A DNA stretch of 64,000 bases from Apodospora peruviana (GCA_033439685.1 JAUEDM010000001.1:4712001-4776000); one strand, 5' to 3'. Counted from the stretch's first letter, positions 10,777 through 24,118 are shown. Translations and numbers: made by a program. Notes: a model not told the origin generated them from the letters alone.

Positions 10777-11621
10777 ATGGCCACCATGGATACCGCAAAT
10801 GGGGCGACCGCGAGCTCATCAAGTTCGGCCCAAAATGGCCAAGCTGAAAGCTCAGGCGATTTTAAGCTAAAGTTCTGCACTGTATGCGCGAGCAATCAGA
10901 ACAGGTGAGATATGCCCGGCAGAGGAGCCATCCAACCAGTCGTAACTGACAGACCAACAATAGATCAATGGAAGGCCATCTTCGCCTGTCTGAAGCACAT
11001 TTTCCCGTTATCTCTTTCGGCACCGGCTCGTTGGTCCGACTGCCTGGACCTACGATATCCCAACCGAATGTCTACAAATTCAACGAGACCTCGTACGACA
11101 GCATCTACCGAGAGCTGGAAGCGAAGGATCCTAGGTTGTACCGGGCCAACGGACTCTTGACTATGCTAGGCAGGAATCGAGGCGTCAAATGGGGACCCGA
11201 GCGTTGGCAAGACTGGCAAGTCGGTATGCCGCGACTAAAGCACGAGAAGGATCAAGGGAGTGAGGGTATGGAGGGCGGCGTGGCAGATATCGTTATCACA
11301 TGCGAGGAGCGCTGCTGGGATGCAGTTATCGATGACCTCCTCAGCCGAGGGTCACCGCTCAATAGACCCGTCCACGTCATCAACATTGACATTAAGGATA
11401 ACCACGAGGAGGCGGCAGTTGGAGGCAAGGCCATGGTGGATCTTGCGAATTCCCTAAACAAGGTTGCCGCGGAAGAGCGGGAGAAGGTTGGGGCCATGGC
11501 CTTCGATTCCGGAAGTGCTGTGGGCAGATCGAGTTTCGACGAGCGGGTCCCCGACGTCCTAGCCGAGTGGCAGGAGAGATGGCCAAATCTGCCTTCCACA
11601 TGGACATTGGCTTGGTTCTAG
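10777..11621 (+). CDS. SSU72: RNA polymerase II CTD phosphatase Ssu72
   Basis: Removes phosphate from Ser5/Ser7 of the RNA polymerase II tail within the cleavage/polyadenylation factor (family knowledge). Exons are 10777-10904 and 10964-11621, giving 261 residues. The catalytic CX5R loop is intact: CASNQNR with Cys37 and Arg43, followed across the splice by SMEGHLRL. The typical FPVISFGTGSLVRLPGP follows, then the Ssu72 core to WTLAWF at the end. About 30 Ala/Ser-rich residues precede the core, longer than the yeast start. The 59-bp intron is GT-AG and splits the active-site Arg codon. Of two nearby in-frame ATGs the first (10777) is chosen; the second is three codons downstream. No linked partner gene lies nearby. 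Confidence 0.96.
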
Positions 11622-14125
11622 GACATGGTGGGCATGCTACTGTTTTCTCTGGGAGTCATTACATTGGAGTTGGGGTTTTCGGCGTTATTATGGTCAAGCG
11701 GAAAGATACCAATATTACGCGATTCATGATTATTAGCTAGGGAGGCAACGAACAGGCCAACGATCGAGCATCGGGTTTGGTGTTTACAACACATTGCCAC
11801 ATTATTGATGACGTGGGAGTATAGCTCTTTGGGTCGCCCGGTTCCAGCACGACACCGGCAGTTTCTGCTGACTCGCAATGAAACAAATGGGTGGGCGGCC
11901 GTGGCCATTGCTCCTGCATTGGCATTCTAGAATCTTTGATGGTCAACAAGGTTTATTTATCACCAAGAAAAATGCGAAAGCAAACATTAGGCAGCCTCCG
12001 GTAGCTCTTATTATCGTCAACAAATATGATTGGATAGTAACAGTTGTGTATTTCCAGAAGGTGATGATCATGGTTTACCCGGCGTACGGAGTATCAAACG
12101 ACACCCAGATCAAATCCCGATCTGGAGAAATATGCAGTTGGCTGGGGTGCAGGCACGGCATCAATGCCAATGCAAACCGGAGAATAAAAGAGTAGATAGA
12201 TGACATCTACATACATTACCGAGCACTTGTCGTCCCGTCTTCCCCAGATGAAGCAGCGCAAAGGGCTTCGAGAATTGAGAGATCTTTTTGTTCTTCCAGT
12301 CAACCCGGCAGATGAATTGATGGTGGGTTTATTAAGGCCCGTGGGGCGTGGTGATACTGCGCGTACCTAAGTAGGTATGTACATTAGAGATCCGAGATCC
12401 TTGGGAACCGGCGTGTTGGGAACGAAGGATTGATGGCACAGCCCGGCAGACGGAGAACAGAAGTACCTTTGAACTCCGATGGTACCTTCCACACAAAGGA
12501 AGTCAGGGGCGTGCGTTACGGTTCGTCTTTGTTTTTACATATCGGAGGTTTCTTGTCAGATGGGGATGATTCAAGTTGAACAAAGGGACCTTCGGGGCTA
12601 ACGGTTCTAAATAGAGCGATGATGAAAGAAAAGAGGATCTGATCTCGAATCGGTTACGGCCGTGGCAGTGGCAAAGGCAGTGGCAGTGTACGATACCTGG
12701 ATACCACGTCTGAGTCCCAATTGACACGTTTTTTTTCTTGTGGAAGAGATTCCGTGTCATCACGAACCGGTCGCCGACCTGAGTTGTAATGCGAAAAAGG
12801 GGGCGAAGACGAGGCGGGGAGATCCGAACAAACCGTCTAGAATCTGGACCCCTGGACATCTGAGAGATGGATCGCATTTCCTTTTTCAAGCAGACCAGCC
12901 CCATCCAATTGCTAGCAGTGGAGTTGCCCTTTCTCTTTTGTTCTCGGGAAGTGGACTGGCGCAGATGGAAAGACTGCCTATGGACCAGTCAGGTGCTTAG
13001 ATAGCCGGGGCGCGTGCATGCCTTCAAGTTACGCTTATCATTACCCTCACTCTTTCGGTTCAAAACAAGCTGGAAATTAAAACAAGAAATTGATATCGAC
13101 TCGACGAGTCGACAACCATCCACCGGGCTGCTAGGTCCACTGTAAATATTTAGTGCACCTGCATGTTTTTTGGGCATCATCTGCACTACCCGACATAAGG
13201 GTACCTGCCGTAGCGCGCGACTAACAGGAACGCAGTAGTGGCAGCCCCTGGCGACTGCTACCCGTGCAACGAACACACCTTTTGCTCCCGTCGCCCATCT
13301 CGCTCTCACCCTACCCTTGAGCCCCTGGGTTTAGTCCCAGGATCGATCAATCAATCCAAAGACGGGAGGTCTTCGCAATCAATCATCTTGGATAACCAAC
13401 CAGATCTGAAATTGAAAGCGCAGCCCAGCGATAAGCACCACCAGACCCAAAATTCTTAATATTTGTCTTTTACAGAACTTTGCAGGTCTTTTGCGCATCT
13501 CAACATCGCCAAACCGGATCTGAGTCCATCTTGCAGCGGGAGGCGCAGTGTCGTGAGGCCAACAGGCAAGCCAAGCAGCGCTGCCAGTTCTCACGGTTTT
13601 TACAGATCCGTCCACTTCACCTGCACGCCAATCCGCATTTCCAATCGGCTGCCCCCCCTACCATTGGGCGCCTTTTTCGGTTTTCTGGGGCGGACCTGCA
13701 CCACCTCCTTTTCTGATGGTTGGCTTGACCGTCATCCTTGCGTTTCAAGCTGTAACAGTCGAACAACGAGCGCCGGACCAGCAGCCACAGCCACAGCCGC
13801 GAAACCGTTTTTGCCCTGCACAACACCGGCCCACGTATTCACAGTGACAGACAATCCGCAAGACGCACCGCAGGACGCACCGCAGCACACCCGACAGCGT
13901 CAGGCGTCACCTTTGTCGAACCTCTCAGCCCTTTCCCCGGGCCCTCTCCGCGCTGGCTTCCGGAGCTTCACCTCCTTATTATTAGCATTTCCGGGTCCGA
14001 TCCGGCCGCCGCCAATCCTGGGCTGTGTCCTGGCCCGCAGGAAACGTGCCCAAGCCTGTCGCTCGCGTGGCGGCCTGCTTCGACAGACCCCATCATCCGA
14101 CCCCACGCAGTAAACATTGAATACC
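11622..14125. other. Intergenic region upstream of SPA2
   Basis: About 2.5 kb with no supportable gene. The 600-700 bp before the SPA2 start are C/T-rich and GC-rich, as expected of a long 5' leader. Short open frames on both strands lack motifs or starts. A TTTTACAG acceptor-like sequence at about 13470 could belong to a leader intron, but no partner donor can be proved. Confidence 0.5.
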
Positions 14126-17046
14126 ATGAATGGCCGCAATGCTCCGCTGTCACCTGTCTCTCTAGGCGGTAGCGAGTGGTCCTATCGACCCATCGACAAC
14201 GACATATCCTTCCAGAACAATCGAGGTCAACTCAACACACCGCCGGATTCAGGGGGATCTTCCGGTGCTATGAATGGTTTTCCGCCGGGGCCTAGGAGCG
14301 TTGGCGGGCCCTCGCCGCCTCCCTCCGTCGGCGGTCGATCTAGCGCTGGCACGAACCTCTACGCAAGGAGCGAGAGCGGACGGAGCCAGAGCCAGCAGAC
14401 AGAAAACCAAGAGCTAATCCTATCCGAGCACTACATCTCGCTCAAGCGCTACCTATCCGCCACCTCACGCGATGGCAACCCGAAACCGCCGCCGAACAAG
14501 GCTCGCGACAAGCTACAGCGCCTTACTGGGGTCCAGTTTCTCGAGTTGAGCACCGACGTCTATGACGAACTGAAGCGACGCGAACTCTCGCAACGACAGG
14601 GGCCCAGTGGCCCTCCCGACTTCCTCCTGCCCGAGGAGACCTTCCATCCAAAACGAAACCAGGCACGCCAAAAGCTGTCGTCGCTCGGCCCTCCGCGTTT
14701 TCGCGATCTTGCCACCGATGTATTTTGCGAGTTAGAGCGGCGATACCCCCGCTTTGCGGGCGCAGATGGGGATATACCGCGGGTGGGAAGCCCAATGTCT
14801 ATCCGGGGGCCGCCGAGTCGGTCGGGCACACCCGTAAATGGAATGAACGGATACCCCCGAGGCCAAAGCCGACGTCGCCCCTCTGAAGCCAGCTCGGTAC
14901 GAAGCATGCGCAACGGTCCCGGACCCGCTAATGGCGGATATGGTGTGCCCCCGTCGCCCGGACTACCGAACGGAGACTACGGACGACCGACGCAGAAGCA
15001 GTTCCAGAGCAACACGATTGTCCCGAACAAGAGCACAATGGTGGAAGAGGACGATGATTTGGTCAGTCCCATGAGCAATATGAATGTCGACGCAGATCCA
15101 TATGGTATGGACAGAATGGCGAATATGCAAGACAACAGTCGAATGACCGCCCAGTCCGAGGTTTGTGTTTTCTCTATAGTATCTGTGTAAGCGACTCATT
15201 GCTAACTTTGCCTGAGCAGGCGGACAAGAAACTTATCGCAGATTACGAGGTGCAAGTAAAAGATCTTCAGGACAAGGTCGACGACATGGAGGATGCGCTG
15301 CGGAAGAAGGACGATGAAATCAACAATCTCAGGGACGAGGGGCGATCAAGAGCAAGTGCCGCCAATATGGAAAAGCAGCAGTGGGATCAAACACGGAATG
15401 ACCTTGAAAACAGGCTTGCCGAGGCCCAGGAGCTCAACGACTCCCTGCAGAGAGAATTGGACCGAATCAGAGACGAAAATGACAATGAAGTACGGCGGCT
15501 TCAAGATCAGGTAGAGGAATACCGCCAAGCCAGCCTCAATAACCAGTCAAGCGGTCCCAGTGATGCAGAATTGGAAAGGGAAAACCAGGACCTGCGATTG
15601 TCCTTGCGAGAGCAGCAGCAGGTGACGGAGGAGGTTCGGCGCGAGGCGCAGCAGTTTATGCGTGAGATGAGAAAGATCTCGCAGCAGAGCGGAGCCGCTT
15701 GGGACAGACAAGCTGAGTTGGAACAGACCATCGAAGGGCTGGAGAACGAGGTGCGAGACTGGCGGAATCGCTATGCACGCACGAAAACGCAGCTGCGCAA
15801 TATGCGGGCTTCATCACTAGGCTTGACTATCGACCAGGACGCCGCCAAGTACGTGCGGGAAAGGGGCTTTACCGAGGAGAATGGGCTGGTTAAGGATGTC
15901 CACGTCACCAAGTTCCAGATCGCCGTTGACGAGCTCCTGCAGCGGGCGCGCGTTGACAACCCGGACCTAGTGATGGACTCTATGAAGGCTGTTGTAGTCA
16001 GCGTCCGACGAATCACTAAGGATATCGACGAATCGGCACCAAAGAACGAGGAGGTGATGCAACAGCAGACGAAGTTGAAATCGCGGGTATCCTCGACAGC
16101 GAACAACTTAATAACGGCATCCAAGAACTTCGCCAACGCAGCGGGCATCTCCCCAGTATCTCTGCTTGATGCTGCAGCGTCCCATCTGGTCGCCGCAGTT
16201 GTCGAGTTGCTGCGGACTGTCAAGATCCGTTCCACGCCCGCGGGTGAGCTGGAGGACGATGACGACGGAACAATAACGCCAGTCGACTCCACCGGCTTCT
16301 TTTCCCCACGGAGCAATGGTCAAAGTCAGATATCAAGCGCTACCTCGGTCCAGGAGTCGTTACCTCGCCCTCCGCCATTCCAAGGTTTGGGTGGTGCCAA
16401 CCGGGCCAGCGTGGAGTCATCTACCTACAGCCCCGTCAACTCTCCCCGTGAGTCGTACACAAAGCGCCCGATCTCTCGAGGCGGTGCCCAGGGTAACGGC
16501 ATGAGCAACGGTAACGGGTTGGGATACATGGGCATGAGCAAGAACCTCCCTGCCGTCCCCAGCGGCGGTGGTGGCATGAACGGTGGCATGAACGGTGGCA
16601 TGAACGGTGGCATGTATGGCATGCGTCAGCAGGACACGCGGACCGAGGATCTCAAGGTCTACCTCGAGGACCAGACTGCCGTGCTCGTGCAGACGATCCA
16701 GAATCTGGTCCAGCTGATTCGCAACGATGCCGACATCAACCAGGTCACGGATGAGATCAACACGATCGCCGACGTGGTCGGGCAGGTGGTCTCGGAGACG
16801 GAAGCGCTCGGCAGTAATGGGTCAGAGCTTGTCCGGCGGTTGGCGGCGTGCCGCGAGCGCCTGATGGAGGCCGGCAAGCGGGGCGTGGATCTGGCGGCCG
16901 AGGGCAAGGATACCCGGAGCCGCGAGTGGCGCATGTGGACGCAGACGCTGCCGCCCATCGCCTTTGAGATTGCGCGGGAGACTAAGGAGCTCGTGCAGCG
17001 GGTTGATCAACTGGTCATGAATGACGCTGCTGATGACTTTGCATAA
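14126..17046 (+). CDS. SPA2: Polarisome scaffold protein Spa2
   Basis: Tip-localised scaffold organising actin nucleation and MAP-kinase modules in polarised growth (family knowledge). Exons are 14126-15160 and 15220-17046 around a 59-bp GT-AG intron with a GCTAAC branch point, giving 953 residues. Two Spa2-homology (SHD/GIT-type) repeats lie at roughly residues 95-150 and 165-205: first HYISLKRYLSATSRDGNP and KARDKLQRLTGVQFLELSTDVYDEL, then the matching KRNQARQKLSSLGPPRFRDLATDVFCEL. A long coiled coil (about 346-570) follows, then a low-complexity stretch with four GGMNGGMN-like units, and a conserved C-terminal helical domain (DLKVYLEDQTAVLVQTIQNLV onward) that ends NDAADDFA. The ATG at 14126 is the first in frame. 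The N-terminal 90 residues are Ser/Gly/Pro-rich. Confidence 0.95.
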
Positions 17047-18969
17047 TGATTACGAAAGGGGCTGGCGGAGCTGAGCTGTTGTTTTGTTGCTGTTAAGATG
17101 GCTTTTGTCAAAGTCTACGACCTTACTTAATTATTCTCTCTCTTTGTTCAACCCAACCTTTTGCTTTGATACCCGTCATAGCCATTGTTAAGTTTCTCTT
17201 TCTTCTGGGGTGTGTTCTGGGAACGGAATACCGCTTTCGTCTATTTGCCTTTTTAAATTTTATTCTTTTTCCGTCAGAGAGGCGTCGCAGGTTTTTTTTC
17301 CCTATTTGTTTTTTGCATGCATGCATTTTGCTTTTCTTATTTATTGTTTCTTGGAGGATTGTTGAGTCCAAAAGATGAGTTTGACTGGGATTGACTACGT
17401 TGAGATTGGTTGCTGTGGTGTACGAGAAGGAGGAGGTATGTTGTCGTAATGTACTTGTTGGGGTTCTTGTCTAGATACCTTACCTACCTCCTCATAGACA
17501 ACAAGCCAGGCAGACGAAACCGATGATGATTTGTTATCCGAGTTGGGAAAGTTTGCACGATGGCCGATGCTTGGTTGATAGGTAACTGGGATTCGAGAAA
17601 GGATGGAAACAGACAAATACGGCGCGCACAGCATAGCATGCTCAGGATTGTTGTAGAGTGTATTGAATGTTATCGGACTTCGGTTCCCATCGTCTTCTTG
17701 TGTACATCTATACATATTGAAAGACCAGACTCGACCGACGATGGTGTGCTTTTGTTAGCTCAAGATTTTGTCGTCGTCATGGAGTGGCGTTTGGTTTGGT
17801 AAATTTAGGAGGGTGAGTGGAAGAAAGGAAGAGAGTACTGGTTGAAGCAAGTATTATATCTTTATAGTAAGTATATAAGTTTAGCTGCAAACCAGAGTTA
17901 GAGTTGGGGAAGATTGTTTCCGTTTTTCTCTCTTTCTACATATGATACCATGGTCTCACAAACTGTCTGTTTATACAGAGCCAGCTAGGACAAAAGCAGA
18001 GCATACCAAAGTTGGTTAGTTAGTTACACTCAGCCAAGCAAGATGTTATTGGCACCCTGATGCAACTATAAGTGCCGGATAACTGGCTACGGCATCACTT
18101 GGTTGTGCTTTTTTTTTTAATTCGAGGACATAGCATAGCATGCCCAGGTATGTACGGATATGGGTCCGTACATGTAATGCTGCTCTACGAATAGCAAATA
18201 AGAAACTGAGGCGTTCAAATGGTGTGTCAGTGTAGGGGTGCGGCTGAAGACGAGACCCGTGTTTTGATCACACAATCCTTGTGAGAGTCTGGCGGGAGGT
18301 CTCTTTACTCTTTTCCTCTCTTCTGTTTTGTAGGGAGGGAGCCCACGCCTGGTGTTTGACCTTGTGGGTTGTCATAGATGATGCTTCTCTTGAGAAAGAG
18401 AAAGAGGAGGGAGGAGGAGCCAAAGGACGGAAAGAGGACGATGAGGCTCTGGATGGATCCCACTAAATACATGCAGAATTAGCTCTCCGGCAGTCAATAT
18501 TGGCATAGGGGCCAATCAGACACGCGGAGAATCGCGATCCATGCGCTTTGTGAGAATGGTGGCGTTCAGGCATTGATCTATCATTGTGTAGATTTTAATT
18601 ACATACACCTTGATACGGCACTGTCTTGCCCGGCATTCATGCAGATCTCGTCCTCTCGGGACCCCCTGATTTTTCAGCCGCATGCTAGCCACCCTGCTCC
18701 TCTTGGGGGTCTTGGCGAATCACGACTTACACAGAGCCGGTCCGTTCCCTCGAGACCTTCAGCCCAGGTTCGAGGTGCCAGCCCACTGAGTCCAGCAGGC
18801 CGTCCTGACGGTCCTGTCCCAGCGCATGTCTGGTCACAAAAAGCCTAGGGCTCCCAGCTCAGAACTGTCTGTCTGTCTGTCTCTCCTCAATCCATATCAA
18901 CAGACTCTCTTTTTTTCTCGTCAACAACAGCCTCTCGATACATCTTTTGTTTGCCAAAAAAAAAAAAAG
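17047..18969. other. Intergenic region between SPA2 and MARVEL gene
   Basis: About 1.9 kb with no supportable gene. It carries a (CTGT)4 microsatellite at 18868-18883 and an A-rich tract ending at the next start codon. The first several hundred bases should be the SPA2 3' UTR, the last part a promoter and leader. Confidence 0.5.
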
Positions 18970-19898
18970 ATGGAAACAACTTCAAAGTACTCGACCGTCC
19001 GGCCCGCAGGGCGCGAGCATATCCCTCTCTATCCCAAAGGCTTCGTCGCCGTCCGGATCCTCCAGCTCGTTTTCTCGGTCATCATCCTTGGTCTCGCTGC
19101 CTTTGGTATCTGGGCATTAGCCTTTTCGGGTGACTGCTTCATTCTTGCCGTCGTAAGTCTTAACCTTGAGTAAATCAAGTCCCGAAAACTTACTGTTAGG
19201 TAGGCAATCATGACCCTGATGGCCTCAATCTACCACCTGGTGTCCTGGTTCGGCGCCATCAGCCTGTACAACTACTGGGCCGTCATGTCCCTCGACATTC
19301 TGCTCGTGGTCATGTGGCTCAGCTCGTTTGCCCTGCTCGCATCCCAGATCGCCGCCTTTTTCGCCTACGCAGGTGGTACCTACTACGACTACTACGGCTA
19401 CAGCTACAGCCACGGCCTGAGCAGCGCCGAAACAATTGTTGCCTCTTGCCTCGCAGCAGCCGCTGGTCTCGGGGGCGTCGAGTTGTACGTTTCCCCTGCA
19501 TTCCCCTCTCCTCCAAACCCGAAAGCTTACCGTTTCTGGTCAAAATTCACTGCAGCGTCCTGCACATTGTCTCGCTGGTTATCCACAGCATCGCCCTCCA
19601 CCGCCACCGCGCCGCCGGCCTGCACTGCACCCCCGGCGCAGCCCCCTCGGGCAACCCTTCCGGCCCTGTGTATGCTGTTCCGGGTGCTCCTGCCGGGGCC
19701 GAAAAGGTCCAGGTCGTCTACCAACAGCAAACTGTCGCCCAGCCAGCGCCGGCCTATGTCACACAACCTCAACAGTACGCCATTCCGCAGCAGCAGCAAC
19801 AGCAACAGCAGTACTATGTCCAGCAGACACCTAGCCCGCTCGTCTCGCAGCCCAGCGGGGGCACCTATATCCACCAGCAGGGACAGGTGCCGATCTAG
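18970..19898 (+). CDS. MARVEL-domain four-helix membrane protein with Gln/Tyr-rich tail
   Basis: Exons are 18970-19152, 19204-19484 and 19556-19898, giving 268 residues. Four hydrophobic segments are visible: VRILQLVFSVIILGLAAFG, the AIMTLMASIYHLVSW stretch across the first splice, YWAVMSLDILLVVMWLSSFA, and GLGGVEFVLHIVSLVIHSIA across the second splice. The order and spacing fit the fungal MARVEL family of plasma-membrane or vesicle proteins. The last ~90 residues are cytosolic-type, rich in Gln, Pro, Ala and Tyr with a run of eight glutamines. Both introns are GT-AG and keep the frame. The start ATG follows a run of 13 adenines interrupted only by its G. Precise function is unknown. The neighbour downstream is convergent. 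Confidence 0.88.
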
Positions 19899-20364
19899 CA
19901 GCTTCCTACCAATTAGGCCCCCCACCCAGCAGCAGATGGTCGACACTGTGAATTGGGCTGATTCAGGTATCTTGGACCGAAGTGGGGTGGTCGACAAGGT
20001 AAAGGGGAAGAAGATATCAGCATGTGGATGAAGAGGAAGATGAAGGAGGAAAAGTTTGATTAGTCTGAATACCCCATCGCCATCCATGTTATACCTCCAA
20101 ACTCCTGATAAATAGACTGCTGGCATCATGTATCATGCAAATATCTGGGTAGGTACCTTATGCAGCACACACACCCCGAATAATGATTGCCAAAGGCCTC
20201 ATCTGTCCATCCATCAGCTGTCTCATTCTTCAATCATGCTGTTCGTATCCATAACCTGTCGTGTCTGCTGCGCGGTTGGTTAGCACCAATATACCCCGAG
20301 TATTCTCATTCTTAAACGTATATAGGTGTCTCCCCTTCTCTTCTCTCCCAACAATAATGCCCTA
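19899..20364. other. Convergent 3' gap
   Basis: Spacer between two converging genes. It contains an AGGTACCTTA motif at 20151-20160 and no ORF with support. Confidence 0.55.
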
Positions 20365-22567
20365 TCAATCCAACAGCTTCCTCGTACTCGACGCCTTAGA
20401 AGCCCTCGCACTATTCCTCGCCGTGGTAGCACCATACAGACTCCCTTCCTCGCTACTCTCCCCATCCGAATCCTCAACCGCCTCACTAACAATGATAGTA
20501 TCTAAGCCAGCCACATCAAGGTCATCACGATACCTGGCCCCTTCTCCTTCATCTTCTCCACCCAACGCCTCCTCTTCATCATCGTCATCATCATCACTAT
20601 CCAAACTCCTCGTCGGCCCGTCCCCATCGACAATAAACCACGCAGGAATCGCCCCAATGCTCGCAATCCCTGCCAGCAACCACCACGGCGCGATCATGTA
20701 CCCCCTGTCAACACCCCAGCTGAAAACCGCCCCCGTCAATGCCGGCCCGAACGCGCGCCCCAAGCCGCTGAAGGTGGTTGCGAACCCGTTCAGGGTGCCG
20801 AGGATGCGGAGCGATGACGCAGAATTCGTTAGTAGGATGGTCGTGCATGGGAAGCCGATGATCACGACGAAACCCTTGACGAGCATCACGGACAAAAAGA
20901 CGGCATATCGCAGGGTGTCGTCCTGGATTAGCGCGGTATAAGGGGTGATGAGGTATATGGCCGGGAAGACCAGCATAGCAGCCCGGTAGCAATTCAGCAC
21001 GCCAAACCGCGCGCAGAGCACCGGGAACAGCAAGAACTGAATCAGCCCGCAGGCGACCCCGTATATGGTGTAGATGGTCCCGATCTTGTTGGACTCGAGA
21101 CCGAAACCGCTCGCAAACTTGAAGGGCAGCGAGACCTCGCTACCGTTGTCGCGGGGGTAGTTGAGGAAGACGGGCATGACCTGGTCGTAGGTGACCGAGT
21201 GCAAAGCGAGAAAAGTGTACGACACGAGGTTGATGACGGTCTGTCGCGTGAATATCTCCTTCACGCTGGGCGGCTCGACGTCGGTGGCGATGCGCTCGGA
21301 GCTGGACATCTTGTTACGGGCCAGCAGAGGGGCCGAGACACCGTCGTCGACGAACGAGTGTCTGCGGTGCCTGTGTTGGTGTTGTCTCCTCGCTGTCCGG
21401 TTGAAGGTGCGGGTTAGTTTCTCGCCGAGGACCAGGCCCCAGTCGCGTCTATGGCGCTTGCTTTCGAGGGTTTCCTGTATGACATTTCGGTTAGTCGGTC
21501 TCGCTTCTTGTGATCTCTACGTCTGTGTGGGAAAGACTTTACCCTGAGGAATAACAGCCCGGTCATCAGCGAGACGAAGAAAATGCAGCAAGCCATAAGA
21601 TTGGGCAGCGCGAACGGAAACCGCTTGAAGTATTCGATGTGGCCAAACAGACCGGGATATCGCTCGGTAGGCTTCGCGAAGAAACCACCAAACGCAGGAC
21701 CAAAAACGGAACCAACAGACCAGACGAGAGGCATAAGGGAGAAGGCTCGCGGTTGGAGCTCTTTCTCCGGAACGAGTTCGGCAACCATTGTTCTGAGGAT
21801 CCCAACTGCGAGGCGAACATCAGTACATACATATAGCCCTGAGAAATGGGATTATTGGAGAAACCATACCATTGCCATTCGTACCGCCCATGATGGCTCT
21901 AATAGTAATTGCCATGGCCAGACTCGTCGACATGCCCCAAATAACGAAACAGCACATGGTACTCGCCAGCCCTAGGAGAATGATGGGTTTCCGGCCAAAC
22001 CTGTCTGAGGCACGTCCCCAGGCGACGGCGCTGGCGCTTTGAGATATGGAAAACACGGCGCCGGTTATGCCAGCCCACTTTGCCACTTCATTCTTTTTTA
22101 CCCCAAAGCTCTTGATCATCTCGGGCAGGTAAGGAAAGACGGATGTCAGGGCGAGTGGCTCGGCGAATCTAGCAACGGCTACGGATCAACCATGTTAGTA
22201 TCATGTTGGTCAGGGGACATGTAACAAAACCAAGCAGACTGTTATATATGTTTTATTTGTGCTTCTTTCTCGACTGCTACTAAGCTCTAGTCTCGGTTGC
22301 ATTTGCTGGTTCAGGACATGACCCGGGCATGGTAGGTTATGCTGAGACGGAAGTGTCCATGGGAGCTTCGAGGAGGTCCACCACCCCTTTGGCAAAACAA
22401 AACAGGACAAAACAAAGCTGCTGAGGACGAGCACGTGAGATGATAGCAATCTATCGAAAAGGAGGAGCTCGGGGACAGAAGGGAAGCAACAGGTGCTTAC
22501 CTAGAATCGCGAGCTGCTTCACTGGTAATTTGGGCCCATCGGGTCCAGTATTTTGGGGTTTCGCCAT
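20365..22567 (-). CDS. Major facilitator superfamily transporter, ZIFL/YCR023C-like
   Basis: Minus-strand exons are 22567-22501, 22178-21870, 21805-21543 and 21474-20365, giving 582 residues. The frame is continuous across all junctions. Family signs are the conserved opening VARFAEPLALTSVFPYLPEM, the MFS motif A GRASDRFGRKPI in the loop after helix 2, and ALPNLMACCIFFV and YTLITP-type hydrophobic segments consistent with 12 helices. A hydrophilic central loop is rich in His and Arg, and a ~75-residue acidic Asp/Glu/Ser tail follows the last helix. In this group the substrate is usually unknown; plant relatives move zinc chelators or auxin. The first intron is long (322 bp). The substrate cannot be inferred here. 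Confidence 0.9.
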
Positions 22568-23552
22568 ACTGCTGGGGTACTGGCCGGGTGGATGGGGGAT
22601 GGGACGAGGTGACGCCGCGGCTCTCAGTCAGAGTGGCAATGCGAGATTTCAGGCAAGGGCACGTGAGAGTTTGCAACGAGGCACCACAGACGACAGAGAT
22701 TCAACTCTATACCAGAAAACAAAAGATGGAGAACAAACAGGATTAAGAGGCAAGAAAGAAAACGAAGGCACCCCGCGTTATGTAGTCTGTGCAGCAGCGT
22801 GTGCCCGGTTATACATGGAAGAACGTGTGGATGTATAATTTATGTAAGTGAGGTCTGTTTGGCAGACAGGCAGAAAGTGGCTGGTTTAGGTGTACTGCCT
22901 CGTGCTTGTGGGAGAAAAAGAGGGAAAATGATGATTGCCTGGGGCGAGAAAAAGGAGCAGCCTCCACTATTTTTCAGTTTTTCCGTCGAGGAAAAAACAG
23001 GGTTGCCTTATCCGTACAGAAGCACCCATGAGAAGGAGAAAGAAACTTATAAATGACTGTTCTAGCCAGGGATTTGCTTACATGCAGACGAGGCTGGTCT
23101 CGCGCCGGTTCCATTCCTACCTGTTTAGAGCCTAGGAAAAGGCAAAGCCGAGTTGGCCCACCACCACCGCCGTGCCCTTCCTGGCTACTGCGGCGGTTGT
23201 GTTTCTTTCACGACCGGGCTCGGTCCCGGCCTAGCTCGGATGCCTCATCGTACATACTGCGGTAGTAACCGGCGGGATCGGAAGAGGGATTGAGATGTCA
23301 ACACCCCGGTTCTCAGAGGTGCATACATGCACACGCACACGGATATTGGATACTGTCGTTGGCCGGGGGGTCACGCCTGTACGGTGGTGGTAGCGTGAAG
23401 GAGGTTGGTTGTTACAAGTGGACAGTGAAGCTCCTCTGCGATATATGGATCTGATCCCCGGTTGCGTTCCTTCAAGGGTTCAACAGGTATGCCTCTTTGG
23501 GAGAGGCCGCCGCCACGCAATGCACGCTCATTGCAGACATATGTGGTACACA

Positions 23553-23556
<4 letters not shown>

Positions 23557-23583
<27 letters not shown>
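23557..23583. repeat. (GT)n microsatellite
   Basis: Thirteen uninterrupted GT units plus one base. Confidence 0.95.
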
Positions 23584-24108
23584 ATATCCAGTGCAGTCGT
23601 CTGCCTGTTGTCTCGTTGTCGAGCTGTCAAATGTGTCAAAATTTCTGCGAGGTGACAGACAGGTCGTCGACGCTAGTGGTCGTGGTCATGGGTGCATACC
23701 CGCGGGTCCGGGATCGGCCCCTCCAGATTGGAAATGGGTCATTCGCCACGGATCCAGGACTCTCCCACTCCTCTCCAACCCCCCCACCTCCCCCTCCCCC
23801 CCCGGCCGCCACTGTGTGAGAGTTCTGCGGGGGACTCACACGCCGCTACACACAAGACGCACTCTTTGAAGCGCCACACTCTGCGTCGACGTTGAGCTTT
23901 TGGACGATTGGTTCTTGTAATGCGATTGAGTGCCTTGGCATGTTTGGTGGCCGAGGCCGTCGTAGCGGTTGGATGGCGCAATCTGCCCTGGCCAGAGCGT
24001 TCGCCGAGCCACCTTCGCCCCGGTAAAGAGTCTCCGGGTACGGATCCGGACAGTGTGGATTTGCGGGTTAGATGGGCGTTTTCATAGAAATACCGCCACA
24101 GCACAGCC

Positions 24109-24118
24109 TACCTAGGTA
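24109..24118. repeat. TACCTAGGTA palindrome
   Basis: Ten-base perfect palindrome, one of five identical copies in intergenic DNA of this window. Confidence 0.8.

Noticed and set aside
10482..10895. 137-codon minus-strand ORF upstream of SSU72
   Set aside because: It overlaps SSU72 exon 1 in antisense and shows no motif or splice partner.
12503..12904. 133-codon minus-strand ORF
   Set aside because: No ATG-supported start context, no motif, basic random-like composition; treated as chance.
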